Shown here in pieces: positions 17,301 through 25,686 of a stretch of DNA of 64,000 bases (positions are counted from its first letter, which is position 1; the number at the start of each line of letters is the position of its first letter). Below the pieces are notes generated by a model, which worked only from the letters and a program-made list of their open reading frames with translations, was not told the DNA's origin and ran no database searches. Source of the stretch: Sphingobium sp. KCTC 72723 (GTDB lineage: Bacteria > Pseudomonadota > Alphaproteobacteria > Sphingomonadales > Sphingomonadaceae); NCBI RefSeq assembly GCF_014280435.1, contig NZ_CP060388.1:310001-374000 (forward strand). The letters run 5' to 3'. The position numbers and the translations under genes are program-made.

Positions 17301-18216
17301 AGATGCGCTTCGCCAGCCCGTTAGTGCCGCTTGCTGCGCTGCCCGAAGGATACCAAGGCGATCCCTGATTTGTGATAGTCCACTGGCTAGCCACAGGCAC
17401 GCTGATTTCGTTGCGGCGCTCAATGCGCAGCGGGAAGCCCGATGGTGCGGTGAGATTGAAATTGCCGGTGCTGCCCGCGAGATAGATGCCTAGCGAGAAA
17501 ATCGAACCGGGATCACCGTAAATCGTGCCGGAACCTGATAGATCAAGTTCTTCGTCGCTGCCAGGTGGAGGCGGTAGGGGAGCATCGGTCAGACCGAAAT
17601 AAACAGCGGTGCCGTTCAACAGCGGCTGCGCCCACATGCCGATGCCAGCACGCGGAGTGTCTTTCGGGATAATTACCATCGCAGACTGAGTGAGGGTTAG
17701 CGGCGGCGCGTTGGTAGAGATAGGAACGAGAACGCTGATCCCTGAGCCGCCCGCTGATTGACCAGCATGTTCGGAGAAATTCAGCAAAGCAGGAACGTTC
17801 AAGGTGCCGTCGATCCCGTCAGTGCCGTCAGTACCATGTAAGCTGGCAAGCCACTGCGCTTCCGTGCCGACGAAGCCATTCTTCACGGCAATCTCATAAG
17901 CGTCGTCGCCACCTTCAACGCCGTTCTCGATGATCTCTGCTGCGAGTTCGATCATCGTGTTTACGTCTTTGTCGAGGCCAGCAACGGTCGCCTGCGTGTG
18001 AATGATGCCGTAGTTTACGCCGTTGCCAGTGCCACCGCTAAAGGGGCTGGCTAGCTTCAACTGAATGGAGTTTACAACACCGTCAATTTCGTAGTTTCTG
18101 CCATCAACAACAAGGATATCGCCGCGCTGGATGGAACTGTCGAAGTTGGTGCTGTTGCCGATAACGATATCGGAATTGTTCGTGAGATTGATGGTGCCAG
18201 TTTTGAACCATGCCAT
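14347..18216 (-). CDS. Very large tail fibre/tailspike protein (1289 aa)
   Basis: A 1289-residue protein. The N-terminus (MAWFKTGTINLTNNSD... through residue 80) is the adaptor-like domain common to phage fibres with the W(F/Y)KTGT motif, followed by AYEIAVKNGFVGTEAQWLASL and a short Gly-X-Y stretch (GTDGTDGIDG). The remaining 1100 residues are unlike common depolymerase beta-helices. They include beta-sandwich-like segments and, near the C-terminus, tryptophan/tyrosine-rich alpha-helical sequence, possibly an enzymatic domain. AGGAG lies 10 nt before the ATG, inside a hairpin. Confidence 0.8.
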   Translation of the reverse strand: MAWFKTGTINLTNNSDIVIGNSTNFDSSIQRGDILVVDGRNYEIDGVVNSIQLKLASPFSGGTGNGVNYGIIHTQATVAGLDKDVNTMIELAAEIIENGVEGGDDAYEIAVKNGFVGTEAQWLASLHGTDGTDGIDGTLNVPALLNFSEHAGQSAGGSGISVLVPISTNAPPLTLTQSAMVIIPKDTPRAGIGMWAQPLLNGTAVYFGLTDAPLPPPPGSDEELDLSGSGTIYGDPGSIFSLGIYLAGSTGNFNLTAPSGFPLRIERRNEISVPVASQWTITNQGSPWYPSGSAASGTNGLAKRIYSGTGGTTVDNSEMVNGRLKLMKHIYLSTEPLALDFKISTNEVITQTPSDIKLTWRGLVNLNDTYPYLAGMYEYMTGQFALKQHWNGNSVVCLVGRGAGSSLQIESDQDPAFARGTLKTIEAQYIDNVGGTGGVVRFFVDGVQIGADKPCEVKPRITPAMNLECNVVGNNTSNSEDGLEVAYVGVSFGKPEIQKSYDPVSSGTISAADLENLVVDARSFSSAQAPVTVSYAAAGQNPYNMEVVVSDMIVPAGRAFKAVLEDWSSGSGVPHPNELIMTKPTAQNCRFEDSVLYGAQASWTEVEPKGPVPNIGGINYYCNGIRMGTYVQLQFGYDWDTTQMPANPFGNPEGKNSYMVPHKWLIYDNAGTLLGRVEQPDGQPLNTAATPTMWSGALDGRGCPIITTANRYYPKGTVRSGIIWRSHAEPPAYTQQEIWNRVPTYDVAVPFASQTGFSVNGGDMRIGMGEQLNGFGNYRSMSWEPTTYNEIITQGQNTLNPYKQGYNQNDIVPNAGVWLKYTPFNQMARSPITGPGGVRDDRQIMPEMVAQYARDVTKKRPHDNRDMKQIALDYLTGYVSDPFHCFENGKLTPLFKGNMRRNITMRNHYYGGGEQSTPPERAYYAQGGRSYVWATTQNPLRVSVPFAGSSSDKPYFGTNMIDDAHAHQFPHWGSLLWQTPEFAMLGVKFWDQARLYTPWVLNSGFNQAHEFSQRSAAWKFFHAALAWKTASSNSSRLYSRADVMDYIGFDFEAFYDRFYASDPGFLNPPASMNTADPEEVYNVRAYVAAQYFGAVASDGWGVYQHDFQIGYWVSALHAAEKLGFNDALRAHSPKVKAVIDWLITSHQKRITNKINSQMRVNVFDNLDYNTPIWSNAQIVGASYNAANLPQTYDAISDLQGANKAPSWDTFTTTSGQVYNRDGQAFDQLLAGASLLVDMGRTDTGLLAARDKSLQLRQQKIDSETAKGFQEAGKTWFLFHQTTNNPPFKP

Positions 18217-18226
18217 GCGGGGAAGT

Positions 18227-18246
18227 CTCCTGTTCTAATACAGGAG
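18227..18246 (-). promoter_or_regulatory. Leader hairpin covering the fibre ribosome site
   Basis: In the minus-strand mRNA, CTCCTGT-ATTAGA-ACAGGAG forms a 7-bp stem whose 3' arm contains the AGGAG ribosome-binding site of the 1289-aa fibre. It begins right after the TAAATA motif. Confidence 0.5.
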
Positions 18247-18252
18247 TATTTA
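18247..18252 (-). promoter_or_regulatory. TAAATA late-gene motif upstream of 18216
   Basis: Minus-strand GAATAAATACTCC, 30 nt before the fibre ATG; the same TAAATACTC string recurs at 20957 and 29047. Confidence 0.5.
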
Positions 18253-18272
18253 TTCAACCCTCGTTGGTGGCC

Positions 18273-18404
18273 TTATTCGCTGGGCTGATCCTTGGGGTTC
18301 GCATCCTTTACGGCTTGAACAACCGCTTTCCATGCGTCGAAACCCTGATGGAACAGAATGTCTAGTTGTTCTTCGACGCTTGGGTATGAGATTTTCCTCG
18401 CCAT
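18273..18404 (-). CDS. Small tail-associated protein (43 aa)
   Basis: MARKISYPSVEEQLDILFHQ is followed by GFDAWKAVVQAVKDANPK and a TAA. This P-S-x-E-E-Q-L-D-x-L-(F/Y)-H ... W pattern is common in very short phage proteins encoded beside tail fibres. AAGGGA lies 6-7 nt before the ATG. It sits in the gap between the tail accessory gene (18431) and the large fibre. Confidence 0.7.
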   Translation of the reverse strand: MARKISYPSVEEQLDILFHQGFDAWKAVVQAVKDANPKDQPSE

Positions 18405-18430
18405 CTGGTATCCCTTCTTAATGTTTACCT

Positions 18431-18796
18431 TCATGCTGCCTCCGGTCCTGTTTGGACTTCTATAAACTGCTCGATGTAATGAGGGTGGAACAGGAACAGC
18501 ACCAATGTTTCCGGTGTGTCTGCCTCAAACTCGACCGAACCATCATCGGTATGAACAATGTTCTCACCGAATGTAATTGCGGTTCCAACCGGGAGATTGC
18601 CTACTGAGTTGTAGCCGATGACAGGTTCAAGCGGCTGTCGCACTTTGACCTGCATGGTATCAAGATCGAGATAGATCAGGTTCGCGTTTAGGTGTTCGGG
18701 CAGTTCAGCAACGATAATGCTATCATCCTGATAGTCGAGCTCGTTCCTCGATACGGACAGGACACGGCCATCCGCTTTGAAGTATGCGTATGCCAT
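18431..18796 (-). CDS. Tail-associated hypothetical protein
   Basis: A 121-residue beta-rich acidic protein (AYAYFKADGRVLSVSRNELDYQDD...). It is directly coupled to the J C-terminal gene (stop and start share bases at 18796) and probably belongs to the fibre module. No family recognised. Confidence 0.6.
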   Translation of the reverse strand: MAYAYFKADGRVLSVSRNELDYQDDSIIVAELPEHLNANLIYLDLDTMQVKVRQPLEPVIGYNSVGNLPVGTAITFGENIVHTDDGSVEFEADTPETLVLFLFHPHYIEQFIEVQTGPEAA

Positions 18797-20856
18797 TATT
18801 TCTTTGCTCCTTTCAGCGTCATCATAATGTCTCGCGCATACTGGATGCGGGAAACAGAGCGCGGTAAGAAGGTGCCAGAGGTCATGCGCGCAATGACACG
18901 GACCTGTGTACCAGTAACCTGCGCTTCGATGATTTCGCTAGTGCGGCTGTATGTGTTACCGTTGTCGGTGGTGATACCGATTGTCTTCGTTTCCGGCTCA
19001 GAATAGCCGCTGCCAGTATCTACGAGCAGTCGAATGATACAGCTAGCGTCATAGCCCACAGTAGCATCGCGGGTCAGCGTGACAGTGATCGTGCCGTTGC
19101 CCGGTGTAACGCCGTCACCAATGGTCATGAACGGGGTAACGAGGAAGTCGATAGTCCCGCCTGCTGGACACAGTGCGTCCTCTGCGGTCATCACCTGATT
19201 TGCTGTGATCGCGTTCCCTGCGATCTTGAGCGTATTGACGGACAGGTCATTGATCTGCGCGCCGTCGATTGTGGCCCTCGCAATGATTGCCTGCTTCATG
19301 CGAATTTGACCCGCAACAGCTTCAAAGATCATTTCCGTGCCGCCGGGATGCCCGATAGCGAAGCGATCTGCGTTAACCGCAAACTCGAAATTCTGACTGG
19401 CATCCGTGTAGAGGCCGTAACCACCGACACGACCCTGATTGTCGATCCTGAGCGTATATTGTCCGCCGAAACCATCAATGGCGCTGCCGTATGTGGACAG
19501 CTTCTGTTCCAGCGTGACGCCGCCCTGATCGTTGAGCCTGCTGCTCAGAGTGATAATGTTGTCAGCATTGGTTTTGTCAGCAGCGGCATATGCCAGCTTC
19601 ACTTCTTCAAGCGCGCTTTCCCAGCCGTTATCATCTTCGCCGTCACCGATCTGCGCGGAGAGAGTGTCGATCCTTCGCGAAAGGGCTTCGCGCTCGTTGG
19701 CAATGGTCTCGTTGATAGTCTGCTGCGCGGCAGTGATCGCGCCCGAAATGTCGCTGTTCCAGACTGCGGACTGGTCAGTGATGCGCTTTGCTAGAGCCGT
19801 GTCGGCATCGACAAGTGTTTCTATCTTGTCGTTGAACTGGCTCTCATTGTCACCGATGCGGCTTGCTTGCTGATCGAGGCGCAAGGTCAGAGCCTTATCA
19901 GCATCGACATAGACTTTGCGCTCTTCGACTAGGACGCCCTCAATGAGCCTGAGAACGTCACCGTCAAAGTTCTCGAATTTCGCACCCATCTGTAGAAGCT
20001 GCTGGGACTGCGCGAAATCGACCCCGGCCTGTGTTTCCTGATACAGCCCAAAAACAGCATCGAAGTCATCGAACTTGCTTTCCAGTTCCAGCATCTTGCC
20101 GGAAATGAGAGTGCCGTTGTCGATGTCAGTGTAGAGCTTTTCGACGGCCTTCTGAATGCGACGTTCGTTCTGCTTGCCATAGGCATTTGCTAGCTTACCA
20201 AAGGCCGTGCTGCGCTGAACGTTGAGTGCCGCAACGCCTTCCAGCTTCTCATTCAGGATCGGTAGCAGCTTGCTTTCGACACTCAGGGTATGAATGCGAA
20301 TAGTAGCTTCGTTGAGCAAGTCCGTGCCGAAAGCGTCATAGGCCGCATAGGTGATGAAATATTCTGTGTCGGGTGCCAGCGGCAATGTGACCGTTGTATC
20401 TGGTCCAAGGTATTTTGATGTGATGGCGCTTTTACGAACAGGAGTCTGCGTATCTGCCCACACGACGAAACCCGCGAAGTCGGTATCCGCTGGTTTCTGG
20501 AATGACAAAACTGCCATGTCATAGCCGTGCATGGGGATAACAGCCGGAACCGGTGGAGCCGGATTAAGAGCCGCAATCTCGCGTTCGGCAGACCATTTGC
20601 CACCTGCTATCTGAGTAGCAAGATAGACCTTCGGGGAGCGCGTTAGACCAGCAGCAACATTCTCTTCAAAGGTCAGGGCATCCTTGTAGACGCGCATACC
20701 GTCAGCATCGACACTCTGGAAAACTGTGTGATTGAGATAATGGACGACTTCACTGTTCACGCATTCGTAGCGCAAACGATACTGCCATTCCTGACCATTG
20801 CTTGGATGCTCACGGAACCATGTAACAAGGTCACGACCTGTAAACTCAATTGCCAT
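18796..20856 (-). CDS. Tail-tip J-like protein, C-terminal half (central fibre)
   Basis: A 686-residue protein. A fibronectin type III-like domain lies near residues 95-195. A long alpha-helical/coiled region follows (205-430, repeated RID, LTLRLDQQASRIGDNE). Then a DUF1983-like segment (GGVTLEQKLSTYGSAIDGFGGQYTLRIDNQGRVGGYGL, about residue 450-485) typical of lambda J C-termini, and a C-terminal beta domain. It begins on the stop of the 968-aa protein. In lambda these are one polypeptide, so J is split here. Confidence 0.78.
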   Translation of the reverse strand: MAIEFTGRDLVTWFREHPSNGQEWQYRLRYECVNSEVVHYLNHTVFQSVDADGMRVYKDALTFEENVAAGLTRSPKVYLATQIAGGKWSAEREIAALNPAPPVPAVIPMHGYDMAVLSFQKPADTDFAGFVVWADTQTPVRKSAITSKYLGPDTTVTLPLAPDTEYFITYAAYDAFGTDLLNEATIRIHTLSVESKLLPILNEKLEGVAALNVQRSTAFGKLANAYGKQNERRIQKAVEKLYTDIDNGTLISGKMLELESKFDDFDAVFGLYQETQAGVDFAQSQQLLQMGAKFENFDGDVLRLIEGVLVEERKVYVDADKALTLRLDQQASRIGDNESQFNDKIETLVDADTALAKRITDQSAVWNSDISGAITAAQQTINETIANEREALSRRIDTLSAQIGDGEDDNGWESALEEVKLAYAAADKTNADNIITLSSRLNDQGGVTLEQKLSTYGSAIDGFGGQYTLRIDNQGRVGGYGLYTDASQNFEFAVNADRFAIGHPGGTEMIFEAVAGQIRMKQAIIARATIDGAQINDLSVNTLKIAGNAITANQVMTAEDALCPAGGTIDFLVTPFMTIGDGVTPGNGTITVTLTRDATVGYDASCIIRLLVDTGSGYSEPETKTIGITTDNGNTYSRTSEIIEAQVTGTQVRVIARMTSGTFLPRSVSRIQYARDIMMTLKGAKK

Positions 20857-23762
20857 TAGTCGAACCTCAGGAACTCTGGTGGATACACAACCTCGTCCGA
20901 TGCGCCATATTCAAACGTGACACGCAGGATCATTGCGGGGCTTGCTTTGCCCAGAGTATTTATTGAGCGGCAGCTAAAGACATGCTCGCCGGGTTCAGCG
21001 TTTCGCATGGTCGCGAAGTTGTTCGGACCACGATAAACCTCTTCCCATGTGCTGCTACCGGGACGCCTTACTTCAAGGGAGTAACCCTGTAGCAAGATGC
21101 GATAACCCTCAGGCGTTGTCGTATCGATAGCATCCCAAGATACCTCGAAGACATTCTGTGGGCCTAGCTGCTCGTCCGTATAGGAACGAGGAACAGCCTT
21201 CAGATTGGTAGGCGTTGGGGTGATGGGATTGAGCGTCGTCCACGGCGAATAGTCGACCGGGACATTATCATCGAAGAAGGCGAACTTGCCCTCATGATGG
21301 AGCGTTCCCTTAACGGTGTATCGGCCCTGACCGGCTTCAACAATGTCCTTGATCCTGAACACGCGGGGCTGAACAGCGGCAGAGGAAAACTCCACGATGC
21401 CGATAGGGGTGTCAGCTTCAAGGTCGGTCGTATCAACATTGATGATATCGGTGGTGCGGTTGCTGCTCACCATCGTCACAGAGCGCGTATCAAGCCCGTT
21501 GCCGACGACCATGTGAGCGCGATAAGCCGTAGCTGCTTTGACCGGGATCGGGTTGTCTAGGCGAAGCTGGGTAGGGCTGATGATCTCAGCGACACGGCCA
21601 GTCGGCGTCTTGCCAGAGCGCGTCCAGTCATCGACCTCAATAAGTTGGCCTGGCGCATATCCGGCACCGGCAAGCAGGGTGTCGAATTCAACGGTTGTGT
21701 ATTCCTTCTGGGCCGCAAAAACGAGGATGCGCGCAAAGTCGTATGCCTCTTGCCTGTTCGTGCATCCGGTCTTGTAAACCGTGCGCGACACGACGCCGTT
21801 GTTGGCGATGCCAAGGGCGCGGTTGCGATCAATGCTGGGCTGGTCGCGGTAAACGACGAGCGCTTTGCGGTAATAATCTGCCGGGTCGTCAAACTCGACA
21901 ATCACCTCATTCAAGCGATCCTGAATGGGTGCGCTGCCATATTTGAATTTGCCGTCTGCGGTCGCGGAGTTGTTGACGTAGTGGTCAACAGCGTCCTGCG
22001 GACGATCCTGCATGAGGATGATTTCACTGCCGCTGTGATATGGAAAGGCACGGAATGTCTGGGCAAGATCAATCAAGCCCTGCCAGCCATCCTGCTCGTC
22101 AGTGAACTGCTTATTCAGGGTAAAGCGAGTGCGCCCGTTGACCTGCTCGTCGCAGTATTTTGCCGTATTGAGCAGCGCGAACTTATTGAAGAATGTTTCG
22201 GGAAAGCCGCAACCCATGCGTGGGTTTGTTGCCATTTCCAGCCAGTGCCATACCGGATTGCTGGTGACGGCATATTTCCATGCACCATTCCAGAAGCCCG
22301 CATAGGTCTTCGCAACCGGGTCGTAATTGTCCGGAACGCGGACTTTCTGCCCGCGCACGATGACAGCAATCTCAGGGCTGGAACCTAGATCGAACTGCGC
22401 GAGGTCGATCATGGTCGAGAACAGCGCGGTCGGCACTTCGCCGCCGCTACCATCGTAGGCTAGTTCAAGATCAATCGTCTCACTCCAACCATTGAATACG
22501 GTATCATTGTTCAGCTTGTCGTCGGTGCTGTCAGGAGTGGTCCTGTAAACACGGAACATCCAAGGATCGCGGTCATTGCCAACGGTCTTTGGTGGAGCAG
22601 CAATCGAGTATTCACGGACAAAAGGATCGCTGGACTTTTCGTTGACATACCACTGACCAGCAGGCGTCCAGCTTGTGGCGCTCTGACGCTTTACATCGAA
22701 GCCGCCTTGAACTGTTGTCGTGGACTGGTTGCCCTTTTTGCTGGTGCGCAGCAGGGCGTTCATTCGGATGCGCGCTTTTACGCGATTGGGTTCGACGCCA
22801 TCGACGTTCGGCCCGGTAACCGTGTTGGTGATATAGAACTGACCGCCGCCACCGGCCTGCGTCTGGCGCAATTCGATATTGCTGTCGAAGTTGGACGAAA
22901 CGCCGGGGGTGATCGGAACAGCCGACTGGCCTTCGACACCGTAGCGCTCGGCCCAACTGATGCCATTGTAATTAAGCTGGCCTGTCCCGCGATCACGCAA
23001 CGGGACTTCGTTGACTAGAATGTTCTTCTCTTTGTCCTCAATCGTATCACCCACGATGCCGCCGATTTCACCGGCACCGAGCGCAGCAGTCATTCGCAAA
23101 GTGGCATCGCTGTAGGTCGTATTGCTGATGGTCTTGCCGCCACCCTTTTTGCCGTCAGCAGCCATTGCCGTTTTGAGAGCATCGGTTGCACGGAATACGC
23201 CAGTGCCGCCGAACTTGGCCTCCCATGCAGATTGCGGGGAGTTCATCGGACTGGAATAATCTACGTCTGCCTCAAGAATGTTCGATCCACACAGGACGCG
23301 ATCACCAGCGATGTAGGAAAGCACGGAGCCTTCTGTCTGGGTGTTTAGGCCATTCTCATACAGAGCCGACTTGCGCTTATCGTTCTTGGTCTGCGCTGCT
23401 GGCATGAGCAGGTTGAGCAGCATATTGACCGCAATACCAACCGCCGTGCTGATAAGCGCGGTGATGAGCATTGCCGTTGTGATTTCATGACCACCAGCAT
23501 GGGGACCGATATGCAGGGTCGTGCCAGCGGGCAGCGTCCAGCTTTCCTGAACTTGCTGCCCGGTCAGACTTGTCGAGTTCTTCCACGATTTGCCGATGCG
23601 AAACTCAGCGGGAGTGGTTTCGATCATGCGTCGGATAGGAAGTAGCTGTTCTAGTGCCGCTACAGCTTCCCTTGCATTTGATGCGTAGATATTAATCCCA
23701 CGCTTATAGCCCGTTGGTGCTTTGTCTTTGTAAGCACCGTGAAGCATGACTCTTATGGTCAT
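20856..23762 (-). CDS. Tail-tip protein: fused I-like and J N-terminal domains
   Basis: A 968-residue protein. Residues 1-130 resemble lambda tail protein I (MTIRVMLHGAYKDKAP..., with a hydrophobic segment near 95-120). From about residue 140 (NGLNTQTEGSVLSYIAGDRVLCGS) it follows J-family tail-tip proteins, including GIVGDTIEDKEKNILVNEVPLRD and a putative fibronectin-like end (about 850-960). It overlaps K by four bases and is followed immediately by the second J-like gene. Role: tail-tip cone and host-recognition hub. Confidence 0.85.
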   Translation of the reverse strand: MTIRVMLHGAYKDKAPTGYKRGINIYASNAREAVAALEQLLPIRRMIETTPAEFRIGKSWKNSTSLTGQQVQESWTLPAGTTLHIGPHAGGHEITTAMLITALISTAVGIAVNMLLNLLMPAAQTKNDKRKSALYENGLNTQTEGSVLSYIAGDRVLCGSNILEADVDYSSPMNSPQSAWEAKFGGTGVFRATDALKTAMAADGKKGGGKTISNTTYSDATLRMTAALGAGEIGGIVGDTIEDKEKNILVNEVPLRDRGTGQLNYNGISWAERYGVEGQSAVPITPGVSSNFDSNIELRQTQAGGGGQFYITNTVTGPNVDGVEPNRVKARIRMNALLRTSKKGNQSTTTVQGGFDVKRQSATSWTPAGQWYVNEKSSDPFVREYSIAAPPKTVGNDRDPWMFRVYRTTPDSTDDKLNNDTVFNGWSETIDLELAYDGSGGEVPTALFSTMIDLAQFDLGSSPEIAVIVRGQKVRVPDNYDPVAKTYAGFWNGAWKYAVTSNPVWHWLEMATNPRMGCGFPETFFNKFALLNTAKYCDEQVNGRTRFTLNKQFTDEQDGWQGLIDLAQTFRAFPYHSGSEIILMQDRPQDAVDHYVNNSATADGKFKYGSAPIQDRLNEVIVEFDDPADYYRKALVVYRDQPSIDRNRALGIANNGVVSRTVYKTGCTNRQEAYDFARILVFAAQKEYTTVEFDTLLAGAGYAPGQLIEVDDWTRSGKTPTGRVAEIISPTQLRLDNPIPVKAATAYRAHMVVGNGLDTRSVTMVSSNRTTDIINVDTTDLEADTPIGIVEFSSAAVQPRVFRIKDIVEAGQGRYTVKGTLHHEGKFAFFDDNVPVDYSPWTTLNPITPTPTNLKAVPRSYTDEQLGPQNVFEVSWDAIDTTTPEGYRILLQGYSLEVRRPGSSTWEEVYRGPNNFATMRNAEPGEHVFSCRSINTLGKASPAMILRVTFEYGASDEVVYPPEFLRFD
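20957..20962 (-). promoter_or_regulatory. TAAATA motif inside the end of the J N-terminal gene
   Basis: Minus-strand TCAATAAATACTCTGGG lies 100 nt before the start of the 686-aa gene. It is identical in its TAAATACTC core to two intergenic sites, but since it is coding it may be chance. Confidence 0.3.
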
Positions 23763-24523
23763 TTCAGCCTCCAGAATTGCATTGCGTATTTTTCGATTGT
23801 TCGTTCTTCAAGCAGTGGTGTCCATTCCTCAGAATGGCGTCGGGAAAGCTGATGAAGGTATTTGCCTTCGCCCAAATAGATCGCGCAGTGGTTCGCGATT
23901 GGGCTGTCCCAGAACATTATTGCTAGGTCGCCGGGCTGACGATCGTTCCTATCAACCGGCTTGAAACCCAAGCGTGGCGGCCAATATCGAAACGGATCTT
24001 GCCCACGCGCATGAGCATGGTGCGAGCCGGGTTCCCTGACACGCGGGATGCTATCTAAGATGCGCGCAGATGCCCTGTAATAGTCCGCACAGAGCGTCCA
24101 GCAGTCACGCACACCCCAGAGGTATGTGCGCCCTAGCAGGGGTTCTACGGGCTTCTCTGGACCCCATATTTCTGGGTAACTGACATCGGTAACGCCTGCC
24201 AGATTGGCATGAACAGCAACGATGCCCCATGTCCATCCGGTGGCAATCTGCTGCTCTGTGTCCCGGTCGCTTGGTTCGGCCGATCCGTTGGGATGGCTAT
24301 GCAGGAATAGAGCTGGTCGCTTCGATAGCAGGCGAGCATTATCCTTATGGGAAATGCCAAAGCCATGCGTGGGAATAGGATCGACGTTTTCGAGTTCAGC
24401 CCAAGTGCCATCGGACCAGATCGCAACGATAGCCTCTTTCGGCCATGCGCGAATGAATGCAGGTTTGATTGTCTGCCAGAGACTATCGGATAGGACTTCC
24501 ATCCGATACTTATCAGAGTCCAC
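23759..24523 (-). CDS. Tail assembly protein K-like (JAMM + NlpC/P60)
   Basis: A 254-residue protein with two domains, as in lambda gpK. The N-terminal half carries the JAMM metalloprotease motif LHSHPNGSAEPSDRD (about residues 73-87). The C-terminal half is an NlpC/P60 domain with catalytic Cys in GVRDCWTLCADYY (about 140) and a later His in NHCAIYLGEGKYLHQ. It acts in tail-tip assembly or peptidoglycan penetration. Order L-K-(I-J) is that of lambdoid tails. Confidence 0.88.
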   Translation of the reverse strand: MDSDKYRMEVLSDSLWQTIKPAFIRAWPKEAIVAIWSDGTWAELENVDPIPTHGFGISHKDNARLLSKRPALFLHSHPNGSAEPSDRDTEQQIATGWTWGIVAVHANLAGVTDVSYPEIWGPEKPVEPLLGRTYLWGVRDCWTLCADYYRASARILDSIPRVREPGSHHAHARGQDPFRYWPPRLGFKPVDRNDRQPGDLAIMFWDSPIANHCAIYLGEGKYLHQLSRRHSEEWTPLLEERTIEKYAMQFWRLK

Positions 24524-24531
24524 TTTGTGAA

Positions 24532-24564
24532 CTGTTTGCTGAACGGACTAGGTCCAGCAAACAG
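24532..24564 (-). terminator. Hairpin upstream of K-like gene
   Basis: A 10-bp stem CTGTTTGCTG / CAGCAAACAG with a 13-nt loop. No T-run, so it is either an mRNA-processing/stability element or a weak terminator between L-like and K-like genes. Confidence 0.45.
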
Positions 24565-24566
24565 CG

Positions 24567-24707
24567 TCACATCAATTCATCTGCAATTAATTCTTCCGAC
24601 GACATGCCCACACGAGTTTTGACGCACCAGTGAAGCAGGGACCAAGGGATAACAGAATTGCAGGGGTTAGGGTTAGAATCGTAAGTAAAGTCATATTTCT
24701 CCATCAT
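24567..24707 (-). CDS. Possible small protein (46 aa), uncertain
   Basis: MMEKYDFTYDSNPNPCNSVI followed by PWSLLHWCVKTRVG and SSEELIADELM. Composition looks protein-like, with two cysteines, and it fills the gap between the L-like and K-like genes. No convincing ribosome site is seen before the ATG, so it may not be translated. Confidence 0.35.
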   Translation of the reverse strand: MMEKYDFTYDSNPNPCNSVIPWSLLHWCVKTRVGMSSEELIADELM

Positions 24708-24842
24708 CGACTGCCGAATAGGTGGCAGACGAAACGGCAGTGACACGAATCGCGACCGGACGCAAGTGCTTCTGCGTGTGGTTACTTTCGGTTCACTTAA
24801 TGCTAGTCTTACTTGTCTTAGTGTTCTTATCACTAACACTTC

Positions 24843-25352
24843 TTACCTTAGTAGATTGCTTCCTAAACCGGGGTAGTGTTCACGGGTCATCTTAAAGCCG
24901 GGGAATTTGGCTCGCTTAAAGTCAGCATGGGTAGCGAGGGTCAGGGTTAAGACCTGGCCGTCGCTCGCGACGCTATCAAGGAGGTAGCGTTCCGTCTGGA
25001 ATGCAGCTTGCGGGTTATCGGCAATAACGTCTTCCGCTAGGGCTAGATAGCGCGTTACAGGGGCGCCGGGTGCATCGTCGTACTGCGCGAGCGTTACGGC
25101 CAAGGCCGATCCAAAGTCGGGCATTCCGATAGTCGGCTGAACCAAGTTCTCGCCACCACGCTGCCAGCCTGAGGTTACGAACGCATACGGCGTCCAATGC
25201 ACACCGTTGAAAATGATCGTGCCAGTTTCCGGCGTTTCAGTCTGATAGCTGGACGTATTAACGAAGCGATAAACAGCATCACCAAAAGCGGTCAGGTCGA
25301 GCGAATAAAACTCAATGAGACGATCAAACGTGGATTTGTTGAGGTTAGCCAT
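24843..25352 (-). CDS. Minor tail protein L-like
   Basis: A 169-residue protein. The middle (GTIIFNGVHWTPYAFVTSGWQRGGENLVQPTI) and the C-terminus (FPGFKMTREHYPGLGSNLLR) match the pattern of lambda gpL-type minor tail proteins, although the iron-sulfur cysteines of gpL are absent. The start overlaps the preceding stop (TAATG). It sits between the M-like gene and the K-like protease as in lambda. Confidence 0.72.
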   Translation of the reverse strand: MANLNKSTFDRLIEFYSLDLTAFGDAVYRFVNTSSYQTETPETGTIIFNGVHWTPYAFVTSGWQRGGENLVQPTIGMPDFGSALAVTLAQYDDAPGAPVTRYLALAEDVIADNPQAAFQTERYLLDSVASDGQVLTLTLATHADFKRAKFPGFKMTREHYPGLGSNLLR

Positions 25353-25684
25353 TAGACCACCTCAACAGCCAGAGTGACCGTGACACGAAGCGAACCATAT
25401 GTCTCGCCCATACCGAACGAGGACGTTGGCCTGATCTTTAATGCGCCACGAATGTTGCAGGTATAGTCATACACTCGGTTGAAGTGTCCTGCTTTCAATT
25501 CGTCTAAGAACGCTTTGGCTTCTGGCTTCAACATCGAAAAGGTTAGAGTCGCTGTCTCGGTCCATGGTCGCCAACCGATGGTGCCGCTCATGTTGTACGA
25601 GCCTGATTGCATAGTCTGCTTAATCGGAGTGATGCTCCAATCAATGGGAACGAGTAGTCGATTTTGATACGGTAGCGCGGGCAT
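25352..25684 (-). CDS. Minor tail protein M-like
   Basis: A 110-residue protein (PALPYQNRLLVPIDWSITPIKQTMQSGSYNMSGTIGWR... ). Position directly after the tape measure and before the L-like gene, together with its size, corresponds to lambda gpM. Sequence support alone is modest. Coupled to both neighbours. Confidence 0.6.
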   Translation of the reverse strand: MPALPYQNRLLVPIDWSITPIKQTMQSGSYNMSGTIGWRPWTETATLTFSMLKPEAKAFLDELKAGHFNRVYDYTCNIRGALKIRPTSSFGMGETYGSLRVTVTLAVEVV

Positions 25685-25686
25685 TT

